From Bactrocera neohumeralis (lineage: Eukaryota; Arthropoda; Insecta; Diptera; Tephritidae): DNA of 64,000 nucleotides. The notes under the pieces were generated by a model. It was not told the origin of the DNA and searched no databases. It was given only the letters and a program-made list of their open reading frames with translations. Position numbers and translations under genes: made by a program. This document shows positions 24,961 through 37,640 of this stretch, one piece after another. Position 1 is the first letter of the stretch. Every line of letters begins with the position of its first letter. The DNA is taken from positions 65,817,076 to 65,881,075 of the forward strand of contig NC_065923.1 in the NCBI RefSeq assembly GCF_024586455.1. Direction: 5' to 3'.

Positions 24961-27900
24961 TACGTATATAACGTAAGATTGCCAATATTTTTTGTACGAG
25001 CCAAATGTGGATATGAGAATAATGCTATAATTTTCTATAATAATTCGCGTTCTGACAAACAACCTCTTCCTCTATGAATAATATAATTCAGAAGCCATTA
25101 TTTACAATTTATCATAACAAAATTTATCAGCGAGTAACAGGATTCTTTATTAGCCTACGGTGCACTTTAAAATAAGCTTTCAACTAGAATTCGAAAAAAA
25201 TATATTAATTTCTTGTCAGAGTCCTGTACACTTTGCAATTAACTAAATCTCTGTCTTTTATGCAAATATCTCATAGGAAATATTAATGTGTCTGCACATA
25301 ATTTAATTTAATCATACTTTCCATAAAAAAATATACTCACGAAGCACCGCACACATTTATCCCATTGCTGACTTTTAATGGGCGCTCATCTATTCGATTG
25401 TCAACATGCAGCAGCAACAACCTTTTGTTTGTTCAGCATTACATATTTTCCCTATTTTATTTATGTTATTTCCTGCCATCAATAGTGTAGTTACGTAATC
25501 AAACAATCACTTGCGCTTGTTTTCTTTTTTTTCTTACCCGACGCACGCATATAAATTTTTGCGTATTTATCAAATATTTTCGGTAATTTTTTAGCAACGA
25601 AGCGCTCCCTGCAACACAAAACTTACACAGAAACAGAATGTGGCAACTTTACCCTCAAAACCAAGTGCAAACATTTACTAACATTACTCTCTGTTGGAGT
25701 CTCCCTCACAACGGTAAGCGAACATTGTCTGTGACACTCACTAACGGTACACGCTGTCATTGTGACGTATTGCTGTGTCATTCATCACATGACGCGTATC
25801 GAAAATTCATTCAATCAGTCGTTGCTCAATTCGTTTGTTCGCTTCCGTTCATGGCTCAATGTGTTTTTCTGTATTTTTATGCGCTTTTTCCTGATTTTTT
25901 CGGTAATTTATATGTGTTACTATTTTTTTCGAAAATTTCCGCACTCATTCGTTTACTATTTTCCGTTTGTCACTTTTTTGTTGTTTTTTTTTTCCTCTAC
26001 AACTATTTATTTTTTACCACTTGCCTAGTGCCAACCTTGCGCCTTCACGCTGATTTTCTTCTCTAACATTTTCCCACTGTGGGGAGTTAAGTGTTTGCTC
26101 AAGTGTGGCGAAAAACAATTTTTGGCAAAATGCCTACATAGAACACATAGCGAACGGCACGAGCGCGTGTTTATAAATTGAGTATGTTTTCATGTAGTCG
26201 AACACACGTCGGCCTAAAAAATTACAAATGTTATGTGTCAGTGTCAACTGAAATGTCAACATGAGTTCATCTGTCAAACGATGTGCACTGATGTCAATTT
26301 TCGCAAAGCAGGCTTGCTAGGAGAGCAAAGCATACTCATGTGTAACTAAATGCCAGTGTTTATCTAAAATGTTTTTCTAGACTATACGTACCCCATACCA
26401 AACAATCGCCTCATTTCTCTCCTTCTTCTAATCAACGTTTCACTTGTCCCACCACACATGTCCTTTCGTTACAACTTAACCAGCGAGTAAGTTGTTTCCG
26501 TTTATCATTCGACGACTGTCATTTCTTCCCTCCCCCACTTGCTTCGAATTTGACTTTTAAATTTAGTTAATGTTCAGGAATGAAGATATTTGTTGCAAGT
26601 AGAAAGTTAATTGAGTGTTGTCAGTAGAAAAGTGGGTCACATATCTTCGCTGGCTATCTCTACCCTCACTAATTTCATCCACCCAAGCGCATATCCTTTG
26701 ACTAATGTTTACCAAAGCTCAAGCGACGTGGTCGACACTTGTCCTATTTATAAGTAATTTCTTTTTTTTTGCTCTTATTTTCAATGGTGCATTTGTTTTG
26801 TCGCAGTTCAGGATGTTCATCTAATTAGAGTGGAGTTTTTCTAGTGTTAAATAAATTGCATAGATTTTTCTTATGCTTAGAATGTTTTGGATATTTAATA
26901 GGTATAATTTCGTATATTTGAATTATTTAAGAGTAATTTTGGCTATAAATGAACTTGCATTAACGTAAGTAATATCAGCTAACAAATTTTAAGATCTCTG
27001 GATACATACAATTAAATAAAAATGCGTTCTAAAATTCTTTTATTAGATAAATAGCACCACTAATTTTAGTGGCAGATCCGCTAATAGCAAACTCCCAAAT
27101 TCCAGATGACTTTTTACGCAATCTGCTGGTGTATTTCAAGGTAAGATTTCAGGAAGCTGAAGTCTCAAAGTTGCAATACTTTACCATAATATCGGTCGAA
27201 CATGGCACCTTCGCCTGCTACAAAAAATTTGAAAGCTTAACTTTCTTTGATTTCAATTCAAATCGATACCTTCCAAATCAAACTCTTTCGTTTCTATAAT
27301 TCCTGAACCACCAAAACAAGTATTATTTTATTATATTCTGGTCAGCCTTAAAGGATGGTCTAGTGTTTCCTCTTGCGTGTACGCTGCAGACTTTTAACCG
27401 CCTGTTTTTAGGTTTTTTTACGACGCTGATGTTATTAAGGTTACAAAGGATGCTGCCTGGGCAGCTGAGAACACCGGTTCTTTGTTGTTGCAAAAAATCT
27501 TAAGTAAAATTCAAAAAATCCTCATGTAGCGACGAAGTGTCAAGATCTTATCATACAATTTTGGAGGCTGGTATCAATTCAGATATTTTGCCCTGTTCGT
27601 CAAACGCTGGTACTTAATCTGTAATGTTTTTTTTCAATATTACTTCTAAGGGTCTGTTCTGCGCTGAATTTTATAGTAGACCGAGATAGATGGTATTCGA
27701 TTGAAATTAGCTGGTATAAATGTGAATATAATTAAGTAAGAAAACTAGGGAGCGGTTGAAATATCGTTTGTACACATTAGGAAGTAGGATAAAATTGTCG
27801 AAGACAGAAAAGAGTTTATTCAAGATCCAGCAACAGACAACTGAAACTCAGAGTTCTTAACTATATAGACCCACAATCAATTTCCTTAATGAAACAATCA

Positions 27901-29231
27901 TTAGCAAAGCTATTTTTCTAAAAAAATGTATTAAATGGAGCCTTAAACCAAGGAAAGTTCGTGAAACTTTCCTCTAGTTTATTAATAACCAAACTTCAAT
28001 CTTCACTTACTCCTCCATACTCTTCGCTTCTATTCCTTTCATTGCATAAATATTATTTAAAATCTATCCATAAATTTATCCTTTCATTGTAACTATACTT
28101 CCAATTAATTTTAACAGAATCATTCCCCATACCCGTGATCCACAGGAACCGTCTGCTTGGTAACCCCAATATATTTATATATTTCCGTATTTGTAGCAGC
28201 CGCTAAGCCACTCAAGCTGAAAATCTTTAATCAGGAAGATTAAAAAATTTCCACGATTTAACCACAGCAACACTGCGCTGTAATCGACGCGCCACAGCGT
28301 TGCATGTGTTGCTCTGCAGCATGGAGCAAAGCTTCTGCCAAAGCACTCCAGTCGCAAGTAAGCAACTCAAGCAGCCTGCCAGCCGGTTAATAGCAGCCAT
28401 TGAAACACCCGAAAGCGCGAAGCTCGTAATAAGTTCCAAAGTCGCCGCGACAGGATTAAATTCTAATATTGGAAAATCCTTTGTTATTAATTATGTGCGC
28501 TTGAATAATTTCTTTCATTTAGAAAATAGCAAAGGAGTAACAAGGAAATGTATATGTGTGTCTACACCTAGCTCGGCTGTGCAACAATTGCAAAACGAAG
28601 AGTCATTGGCGCGATTATAGCCGCGAAAAGGAGTATTTACGGCGCAGCCGAGTGTGCTAAGCAGAAGTATTGAAATTTATCGGCAAAATGGTGCTTTGAA
28701 GAATTGTATGTGGCGGAAAACTGAGTTTATGTTTGTTGGTGGCAACAGCCAGAGGCGATAATTACTATACTCGTATGAAGTGGTGAACTCTACATGACCT
28801 CTGACTTGCCAAGGTTTTGGGTTTCTCATTGAACCTTTTTTCTCTAACTGATTTTTAATTTTCTTCCTTCTTTTGGAAAATGTCATAAGTCATACTCACT
28901 TCCACAAGTCTAGGCCTAGTCTGCATGTTTACAGACGGACAGGCGGTCATGGCTAAATCGACTCAGCTCGTCACATTGATTATTTATAAATATGCATGTA
29001 CTTTCTATAAAGGCTTTAGTCTCCGACGGTTCTTGGGGGTATTAAACCCAAACTTAATACGCTCCATTCAGGGAGCAAAAAGCAGAACTTCTTACGTTCT
29101 TTGTGTTCATTATTTGGCTAAAACTTCTTTTTTCTCTTTTACTTGTCTGTGAATTTTCTTCAAATCTTTCGCAACCGGCTGTTCATCTTTTAGTTAAACC
29201 CACTTGAGATCTTTCTCCCTTTGAGCTAGGT
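24961..29231. other. Intergenic DNA, no firm gene
   Basis: No clear gene is present. The longest frame (25638-26066 plus, 142 codons) translates to a Phe/Leu-rich low-complexity chain without a domain. One possible isolated exon lies at 27070-27140 and is listed separately. Confidence 0.5.
27070..27140 (+). CDS. Possible isolated exon, unknown product
   Basis: A 71-base block is bounded by an acceptor-like CTAATTTTAG and a perfect donor AAG|GTAAGA. Between them one frame reads ADPLIANSQIPDDFLRNLLV then YFK, with normal complexity and no stop, unlike the poor translations around it. No partner exon was found nearby and no family is recognised. It may be an exon of a long-intron gene that crosses the window, a pseudo-exon, or chance. 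Confidence 0.2.
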
Positions 29232-30102
29232 AATATCTCTCCTCCACTTTTTTGCTCCTTATTCAATATAAAAAGTGTTCCAGTTGTCGGATTTAGTTCA
29301 AATATGCGCCGTTTCGTTCGATAATCTGTTTCCATTTAGACGGCAACTTCATAATTCCGCCCGCGTAGAAGCCCCCTCCTTATTTGCGAAGAACTCGGAC
29401 AGCCACTTTTCACAAGCCTCTTTTGAGTTCAACTTTACACCAACATGGGCGTTCGCCTTGGGCAGGAACAGGTGGTAATCACTTGGTGCTATGTCCGGAT
29501 CGTGGATGCGATAAAACCTCCCATCCGAGCTCCCGTAGCTTCTTGCGAGTCATCAACGAAGTGTGTGGTCTGGCGTTGTCCTAGTGAAACACTACACCCT
29601 TCCTTTTCGCCAATTCCGGACGCTTCTGGTCGATCGCCTGCTTCAAGCGATCCAGTTGTTCGCCGTAGATGGTAGAATTAAGCGTCTGGCCAAATGGGAG
29701 CAGCTCATAGTGGATGACTTCCTTTTAATCCCACCAAACACACAGCAAAACATTCCTGGCCGTCAATCTCGGCTTGGCCACTGTTTGGGACGATTCATCA
29801 GCCTTCGACCAGGACCGTTTTTGCTTGATATTGTCGTATGTGATCCATTTTTTGTTGCCAGTCACGATCAGCTTAAAAAATGGGTAGAGATCGTTCCGTT
29901 TCAGCAGCATATCGCAGGCGTAGATTTGGTCCAGAAGGTTTTTTGCGTCAAATCATCAAGTTTTTTGTGTATACAGCCTTCTGCAGATGGTTTAAAATGG
30001 TTTGGTGACTAATTCCCATCCTCTGGGCGATGTTACGAGATGCCACATGCCGGTCTAATGCGAAATTCAAAAGACAAAAAGGCGGAAGGGAGATATTTGA
30101 CA
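29232..30102 (-). pseudogene. Internally deleted mariner, minus strand
   Basis: The right end (AGATATTTGACA at 30091-30102) and left end (AATATCTCTCCTCC at 29232) are inverted copies typical of the element at 32395-33490. From right to left the minus strand encodes DRHVASRNIAQRMGISHQTI, LLKRNDLYPFFKLIVTGNKK, WITYDNIKQKRSWSKADESS, TVAKPRLTARNVLLCVWWD, then VFH-stop-DNARPHTSLMTRKKLRE (second catalytic Asp), DIAPSDYHLF (third Asp) and KLNSKEACEKWLSEFF. The first catalytic motif reads TGNKKW instead of TGDEKW, so the first Asp is Asn. The N-terminal 100 or so codons are deleted between TTTGAATTTCGC and the LDRHVA segment. One stop and frameshifts confirm inactivity. Confidence 0.88.
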
Positions 30103-32394
30103 GGCCTTAAATCTCGGCCAATATTTCTTTTTCTCTCTCCTCTCTTTCAACTGTTGGCTAAAATTCTTGAAATCTTTCAGTCGGTTTTGCAACTTTTAAC
30201 TCCTCTAAGATCTAAATTAAGCTATTATAGAGGAAATTAGATCTTCCCTTCTTCAGTTCTGGATTGTGAGTCCTTGAGGCCTTAAAACTCAGTAAAATAT
30301 TAATAAAGAAATAAACGTGAATATATGTTTTCCTTCTACATATGCGGACAAGATATAAGAACACCTGTCGGGATGTCAGCAGATTATGCAATATTTTCTT
30401 TCCGCAACCTCCCGTGGTTTGCTATTGAAAACTCATTTTTATGAAGCAAGCAATCACATGAGAACCGTCAACAAAACATAGTCAAAATGTCTGATCCCTT
30501 CTTCCCGACACTCCTGAGCTTATGTACTTATGTACACTCATGCTGTGCGCCACTTGTTTGTTTTCATTATAACTGCGCTTTACGATTTTCCTACACTCGT
30601 AATTATAATGAATTTTTCCAAAGCAACAATAAGTGCAACAAATAAAAATAATCGCTTTCAACGCGAAAAAGAAATTTACAAATCAAAATTCAAATCAAAA
30701 GACGCGCAACATCGATGAAATTGTAAAGCACCCCTGCCCACCAGCTACTTCCTGTCCAGCCAACCGCAGTGGTGCACAACAGAATGCGCTGGAGTATGCT
30801 GTTTACTTTGCTTTCCAATTACTTGCCACATAACTGTAAAATACAAATTTTCTTCATATATTTTTTTCATTTCTGTATTTCGTGCCGCTGACTGTTTACT
30901 TCACGCCACAGATTTATTCACTCGAATTAATGAACAGCGCCGTGCCTTGCCACATCATCGTCGCTAACGGAATCGACGGCGAGCTGAAGAAAATTACGCG
31001 CTTTTTCGTCCTTTCAACTTTTCTTACTCCACTTTTGTTGTTATTGTTTTATTTGCATTTCGCCGCTTGTTTTTGTTGTTCGTGTTGTTGTTGTTTTGGC
31101 TTGTTCATCTTGTTGCTGTCGGCTGTTATTGATACGTCTCATTAGTTGCAAACGAATGCCTTTTCAAGTGGTCCGTCGGTCGCCCTTCACTCCTTACCTT
31201 TTACGCGCTCATTCACTTCAAGTGCGGCAACAGCAACAACATCAGCAGGCGTATGGTATTTTGAAGTTTCCTCCATTTCTTCTTCCATATATCCTGCACT
31301 GCTTTCACTTGGCTCTATTCTTCTGAAAAAATGCTGAGCAATACCAAGCTTGAAAAGCATGAAAAGAATTCGTACTTGTTGTTTGGACTGAGTTGCGGGG
31401 TGTAGCTTGGTTAGGATCTAACCAGGCGTAAAATTAAAAAAATGCGTAAATCCATTTTTTATCCATTCGATAAATTGAATGTAACATTGATATACTTTAA
31501 AGATTTTTAAAGTGAGTAAAGCTGCATGCGCCACAAAAAGTGTTAAGGTTTTACTTCGATTATGAAGACTTTGAACAGAACATAGATGCAATTCAATGCT
31601 TCGAAAAATCTTCTCTAACCACATTTTGTAAAACTATCTCACAAAACTTTACTAAACTTTATTTGAGGAATCCAAAATTCCGCAAATTATGCCAGTTTGT
31701 GAAGTTTGCTGGAGTAAGGAGAATTATAGTCATATTGATACTTTCAGACTGTCCATTTTTAGGTAAACTAAGCTTAAAACAATTGCATATTTCTTCAATG
31801 AACTTGCCGGAAACAAACACGCGGAACTAGTGTGCAACATAGACTCAAATTCCTCAGGTTCTTTGAAAGCTCCCAAGCTATTTTAATGTATGTATTCCTA
31901 TATACAAATTGTGTTATCGGTGATAGTTTAATTATCGTTTGGAAAATATCTAAATAGGACATACAATTTTTAGAAAATCTTTGAAAACTAATTATGATGG
32001 GTCTAATTAGTAGAGACATGTGTCTTTAAAGAGTTTCTAATGGAAGAAATACTGTAATTCCACCATATCTTGCTTTTTTATATCTATCTTCCGTTTCGTA
32101 GATCAGCCTTAATATCCAATCTAATCTATCATAACCTCAAGCTTCATATTTACGCTCTCTGAAAGCTCCAAGCTAAATCTCTCTTAGTGAAAATTGTACT
32201 CTTCGTCATAAGTCGTTTGTATTTTGGAATAGGTCTTTTGAGGAGATCGCTAAATACCATGAAATTGCTTAAAACTATCGACCCTCTAATAGGTTACCTA
32301 CGAAATAAAAACAAATATTTTGGATATTGAATATTTGAATATTTACCGTTTGATTGAGTTCACCAGGATATATTCTAGAGACTCAACACAGGGT
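30103..32394. other. Spacer between two inverted mariner copies, no gene seen
   Basis: About 2.3 kb has no protein-like frame. The plus frames at 30882-31145 and 31540-31830 have no recognisable motif. It separates the minus mariner (29232-30102) from the plus mariner (32395-33490), so it would be the loop if the inverted copies paired. Confidence 0.5.
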
Positions 32395-33490
32395 TGTCAA
32401 ATATCCCCCCGCCTTTTTGTCTTTTGAATTTCGCGGCTATGTATAAAGCGCTACAGAGCTCGTATCTGGCAATACTATACATTTTTGAAAGTTCTTGACA
32501 TAACCTGCAAAACAACGCTATGCATAATTAGTTTGGATATTGCGTTCAACAGTTATAGACGTGTAAACATGGAGTTTCAGTTCACTCCGAAATTCGCGCT
32601 ATTTTAAAGTTTTCTTTCGTTAAAGGCAAATCCACTAGAGAAACATCCCGTGAGATTAATGGTGTTTTGAGGGATGGTACTATATCCCTTCGAACTGCGG
32701 AGGAATGGTCTCGACGATTCAGAGCGGGTGAAAACGACACCAAGCCAGCAGGCGTAAGACCTGAGACGACGAATACCGATCAAATCATGGAAAACATCGA
32801 GTTAGACCGGCATGTGGCATCTCGTGACATCGCCCAGAAGATGGGAATTAGTCACAAACCATTTTAAACCATCTGCAGAAGGCTGGATACACAAAAAAGC
32901 TTGAAGTTTGGGTGCCGCATGATTTGACGCAAAAAAACCTTGTGAACCGAATCAACGCCTGCGATATGCTGCTGAAACGGAACGAACTCTACCCATTTTT
33001 TAAGCGGATGGTGACTGGCGACGAAAAATGGATCACATACGACAATATCAAGCGAAGACGGTCTTGGTCGAATGCCGGTGAATCGTCCTAAACAGTGGCC
33101 AAGCCGGGATTGACGGCCAGGAAGGTTTTGCTGTGTGTTTGGTAGGATTCAAAGGAAATCATCCACTATGAGCTGCTCTCGTATGACCAGACGCTTAATT
33201 CTACCATCTACTGCGAACAACTGGACCGCTTGAGGCAGGCAATCGACCAGAACTACCTGTTCCTGTCCATGGCGAACGCCCTTGTTGGTGTAAAGTTGAA
33301 CTCAAAAGAGGCTTGTGAAAAGTGGCTGCCCGAGTTCTTCACAAATAAGGAGGGAGGTATTATGAAGTTGCCGTCCAGATGGAAACAGATTTTCGAACGA
33401 AACGGCGCATATTTGAACTAAATCCGATCACTGTAACACTTTTTATAAAGCATTGAATAAGGAGCAAAAATGCGGAAGGGAGATATTGGT
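32395..33490 (+). pseudogene. Internally deleted mariner, plus strand
   Basis: The element runs from TGTCAAATATC to GGGAGATATT, with inverted ends shared with the 29232-30102 copy. Plus-strand translation starts at ATG 32570 (MEFQF), shifts frame once, then gives EIRAILKFSFVKGKSTRETS, TAEEWSRRFRAGENDTKPAG, ELDRHVASRDIAQKMGISHK, LLKRNELYPFFKRMVTGDEK (first catalytic Asp intact), WITYDNIKRRRSWSNAGESS-stop, TVAKPGLTARKVLLCVW-stop and EIIHYELLSYDQTLNSTIYC. After RLRQAIDQ the block with the HQDN and PSD catalytic motifs is missing and the frame joins directly to NYLFLSMANALVGVKLNSKE and the C-terminus ending NGAYLN-stop (33419-33421). Frame breaks and the catalytic deletion make it inactive. Confidence 0.9.
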
Positions 33491-36400
33491 ATATATTTTT
33501 TAAACATTGTCAACCATAGAAAAACTGAACCTTCGGACATAGCTTGAATAAATTCTAATGAAGAATTAACTGGAACATGGTGATGTCTTGAGTTAAGGGT
33601 ACAAAGCTCTGATACTCCAATTAATCTACAGCTCATGGTATAATTAGATCTCAGTAAGCGTAAAATCGACTCTGGTGGGAACAAATTCCTCTCTTAAATA
33701 GATAAAGAAACATTTTTGTAGACCTTATGACGATGTCTTAATCATAATTCGTACAAGCAAAGCACGAGCTTATGTAAACTCGACCTAGGCTTTCACAAAT
33801 ATCTTCAATCGAAATCTGAGGATGATTAATAATATTGAAATGCAAATAAAGTATAAAAACTTTTCCGAATACCAGAGGTCCACTAACCGTTCGCTTTTGA
33901 AACTGGTACTTCCAAGTTCACGGGTCTGCGGATCGCTATGAAACCATATGAATTACAAAACTGGGAGCCTAGACAATACTTCGAGTAAGATGCGGACCAC
34001 GCATTTTAAAATCCCTACCTTCCTAAAGCACTCTTCTGAATTTAATTTCAACTCTAGCAGTTTTCTATATTTCATTAAGTGAAATTTCATTGAGGTAATC
34101 AGTCAACGCCGGCCACACTACCCAGACAACCAAATACGAATTAACTACAGCGCCGCCGACACTCTCATTAAATTTAATATCCTTAAGCTTCCTACTCTGC
34201 CCCTCACCCCCTTCATTCATCAATTAAAATGCTACGCGGAGCTATGGGGTTAAATGCGCCGCTTAATTACAGCGGCTTTGCGCATGGATTTCAACGGCTC
34301 ATTGCTAAAATCGGCAATCTTTTCACTCAGTCGAGTTGTAGCTAAACACACAGACATTTCCACAGCAACGAATTGTTTCGTAAATGATAGCAGTTCCTCC
34401 ACAGTGTTCAAAGGTATGCGGTCTGATACCAATCAAATTCAATGCGCCACCGCTTTTGCCATTCCGCATCATTCAACGTCACCGAACGCGAAAATCCAAA
34501 TGAAATTCTCTCCCCAACTAAATCCTTTAGCTATACAATTCAATTCACTTTGGCGCGAAATTCGCTACAGATTATTAATTAGAATTCAACACCGTTGGCG
34601 GTCCGCGCCGCAGTCATCTAAGCTATGACGTGCCGGCCAATGTATTCAACTCTTTCTGTGTTCATAGAATTTTTTTCTATTTCCCGTGACTTTGAGCAAC
34701 TCATGCAGTTAATAACGAAAGCCGCTTAAATGTTTCAAAGCCATGTCAACGGCACTGTACCAATAAGTAGTATTTACAAGCAAGTCAGCGCAGAAAAAAG
34801 TTGTTACCATTAGGTGGCGCGTGAATTAAATTTTCGTGGTCGCTGGACTTTCAAGAAGTTATCGCCTGCGTCCGCGCCTTTGACAGTCCACGTGGTACGC
34901 ATCAATGACAGCTTTATACGCCACATTTCACTGCAGCGCGCGCTTCGCTGAGCTTGGTATTTGCCAAAGCTCGAAAAAATCGCCGGAAAGCCACTCATCT
35001 TTTCAAATATTTACTGCCCTTCCAACTTTATTCGCGACAGCGTGGTCATGGCATGTCATAAGCTCTCGTCATTTCGTGATCTCCTTCCACTGCCGCGCGT
35101 TTTCAGTAGAACCATAGTGATTTAACCCCTTCAGCGCCATTTTCACTTGAATAATTTGTGGCTATGCATTGCAATGGTGGGTTTTTTAGTTGTTGGACTT
35201 AGCTGTGTTTTTGGAGTTCACTTGTCCGTGACTCTATTTCCACAAGTCACTTTAAGGCATTCTTTTGACTTTGTTTTCTTTTTTTTTTTTTAATTTTCCG
35301 CGTTTTGTGGTTAGTTTTCATTTTCATGCTTTGCTGCGTTCGCTGACACTTTTGCACGTTCTGTGGTGGCCCACACTTAATTCAATCCGTTTACTCAACA
35401 CTTCCTCCCTGCTTTCTACCTTCCTTCCTACTTCCGTTTTCCTTTCCTTCTTCCTTAACTTCCTTCTTTCATTTTTGTAAACCCTTGCATCTTCTGCTTC
35501 TTCCCCACAAATACTCTCCACATTCCAGTCACTTTCCTCATTCTTACCCCGTACACTTTCAAGTAGGCATTGTTTATTTAGGCCGCTCTACAAAAATTCT
35601 GCAACAATCATAATAAGACAGCTCGGTATTGCGTTTTCCCAAAAGGATTGTATTTGACAGGTGTTGTTGTTCAGTTTTTATTTCCTTTTTTATTTCAATT
35701 CCTATTAGCGTTTGTTTGCTTATCCTACAGCTTTTCCGCTGATTACCAGTATCCGCGCTTATTTCTTTTGCCAACTTTTATTTACTGTTGATTTTTCCAT
35801 CTTTTTAATCCATTTGAAATTCGCGCTTTGATCCGTTTTGTTTCCACTTTTTTGTGACTTGGTATCCTTTTCGCTTTTGACAAGGTGTTAGGATTAGTAA
35901 TAAAGCAGCGAAAACAAAAGTACTGTCCGCTACTAAAGAATTCTCTTTGTCTATTTTCTTTGCGAGTTATTGTAATTCTTTTGTTTACTCACTCAATACG
36001 CCGTTGTTCAGGGGGTGGATAGGTTATGGGTTCATAAAACATTACTCCGTATTTTGGGTATTTGTTATTGCACTTAGTTTTTTTATAGCGCTGATAGAAT
36101 AGTGTACTTATGAGCTGCTATTTATCTTTTAGATTAATTTGAAACTTATTTTCAGACTCAAAAAGGAATTTGGGAGTTTCAAAATATGTATTATCAGATT
36201 ATATATAATACCTTCTATTTTCAAAACTAACATTTTTCTTGCTATTTACGATAAAATGCAAATAAATATATTTATTTATATATAACTAGGATTAATGAAA
36301 AGTCCAATGAAAACTCAAAGAAGACAGAAAGACCCTTCAAAGAACGAGCTTAGTTATTTTATTTAAAAAATGCATTTTGATATTAGTTTGTACTGTAATA

Positions 36401-37108
36401 AGCTAAGCGGAATACACAGTTTTAATTCGGAAGCCTCAGCGCACTAGATATCAATATGTTAATATTGATACAACATCCATTAACTGTTCTTTAAACATTG
36501 AAAATGCCACGATGTTTCGAATTTAACTATTAAAGGGGACTCTTAACATTTGTATCATAGAATCTGCCAACTTGCGTTCGAGGTTTAGGTTCTATAAAAT
36601 ACTAAATGAGATTTGAAATTAAAAAACTGACTAGACGTAAACCCTCCGTCAAACCTTGGAGAATTATTTGTGAAATAAACTGACTTAATATGTAAAGAGG
36701 TTGGAATTTGGAAATGCTTAGCTTCTCAAGAGCGGTCTCAAGATCTGCGCCTCGTATTGTGGACTTAGCCTTCTTGCTTTCGACCTTAAGTATATAATAA
36801 CTTGCACGATGTGCAAAAAGAAGCCCATTTCTCCCTATTTCTCTCTCAACGTCTAACTGAGAGAAACTTCATAAATATTATATGTTTAACAATCTTAAGC
36901 AGGCATTCGCAGCTTTCTATTAAAATATTCCCTTTGGCTTTTTAAATGCAATTTTGGCTGTCAGTACAGCAAAAATCATATTCATGTTAATCGTCACATG
37001 ACACGAAGATTCAGTTTAGTTGTCTTAGCAATGACATAAGTAGGGGAATCGAAACATTAACAGATGCAGAAATAATCATACTAACAGTCTAAACTAAATA
37101 TAGTAACA
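33491..37108. other. Intergenic DNA, no gene seen
   Basis: No frame has recognisable domains. The 124-codon plus frame at 34254-34628 lies in locally less AT-rich sequence but has no motif and looks like a chance frame. A poly-T run occurs near 35280. Confidence 0.5.
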
Positions 37109-37640
37109 GTCAGAGATCTTTGGAATATCGGAGGAATCAGTGAAAACCATTTTGAATGATTATTTGGGACTATGAAAAGTGAGAGCACGATTGGTTCCAA
37201 AATCACTAAATTTTTTTGGAAAAACAACGCCACGTTCCGAAAAAACACGTCAAAGCAAGTCAATAATCAAGGTGATTTTGACATTTTCTTCGATCGGTCA
37301 TAAAAGAGGTCGGATTTCTCTCTTATGAGAGGGTCTTTTTAAATGCAACTCTTGGAATTACACATGAGGTAGAAACCGTTGACTACGAAAAAGTGAGAGC
37401 ACGATTGGTTCCAAAATCACTAAATTTTTTTGGAAAAACAACGCCACGTTGCGAAAAAACACGTCAAAACAATTAAAAAGAGACAACAGACGTGAATCGT
37501 TACGCGCATGAAGGCTATTCCGGAAATTGACTTTAACAACTGTTTCGAGGATTGAAAAAAGCATTGGCACAAGTGTATTGAAGCAATGTGGATTCCTTTA
37601 AGGGGGACGACGTGGAATTTAAAGAATAGATTAAGAATTT
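37109..37640 (+). pseudogene. Two partial mariner copies in tandem
   Basis: Copy I (from 37109) reads EIFGISEESVKTILNDYLGL, KVRARLVPKSLNFFGKTTPR, EKTRQSKSIIKVILTF, which is the HTH-to-catalytic linker of a mariner with a deletion between LNFF and KTRQSKSKIK. Copy II (from about 37389) repeats KVRARLVPKSLNFFGKTTPR, CEKTRQ, then jumps to the C-terminal segment EIDFNNCFED, KKHWHKCI and ends near 37612. The two copies share an 80-base segment (37175-37254 and 37389-37468) with a single mismatch. Both lack the catalytic blocks. The clade is the same as the 48640 and 7556 relics. Confidence 0.8.

Noticed and set aside
25638..26066. 142-codon plus-strand frame as a membrane protein
   Set aside because: The hydrophobicity comes from T-rich sequence. 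There is no domain, start context or splice evidence.
28300..28620. 106-codon plus-strand frame as a gene
   Set aside because: It has no domain, overlaps two minus-strand frames and shows no splice or promoter context.
34254..34628. 124-codon plus-strand frame as a gene
   Set aside because: It has no recognisable motif and an overlapping minus-strand frame; the open length is plausible by chance in less AT-rich DNA.
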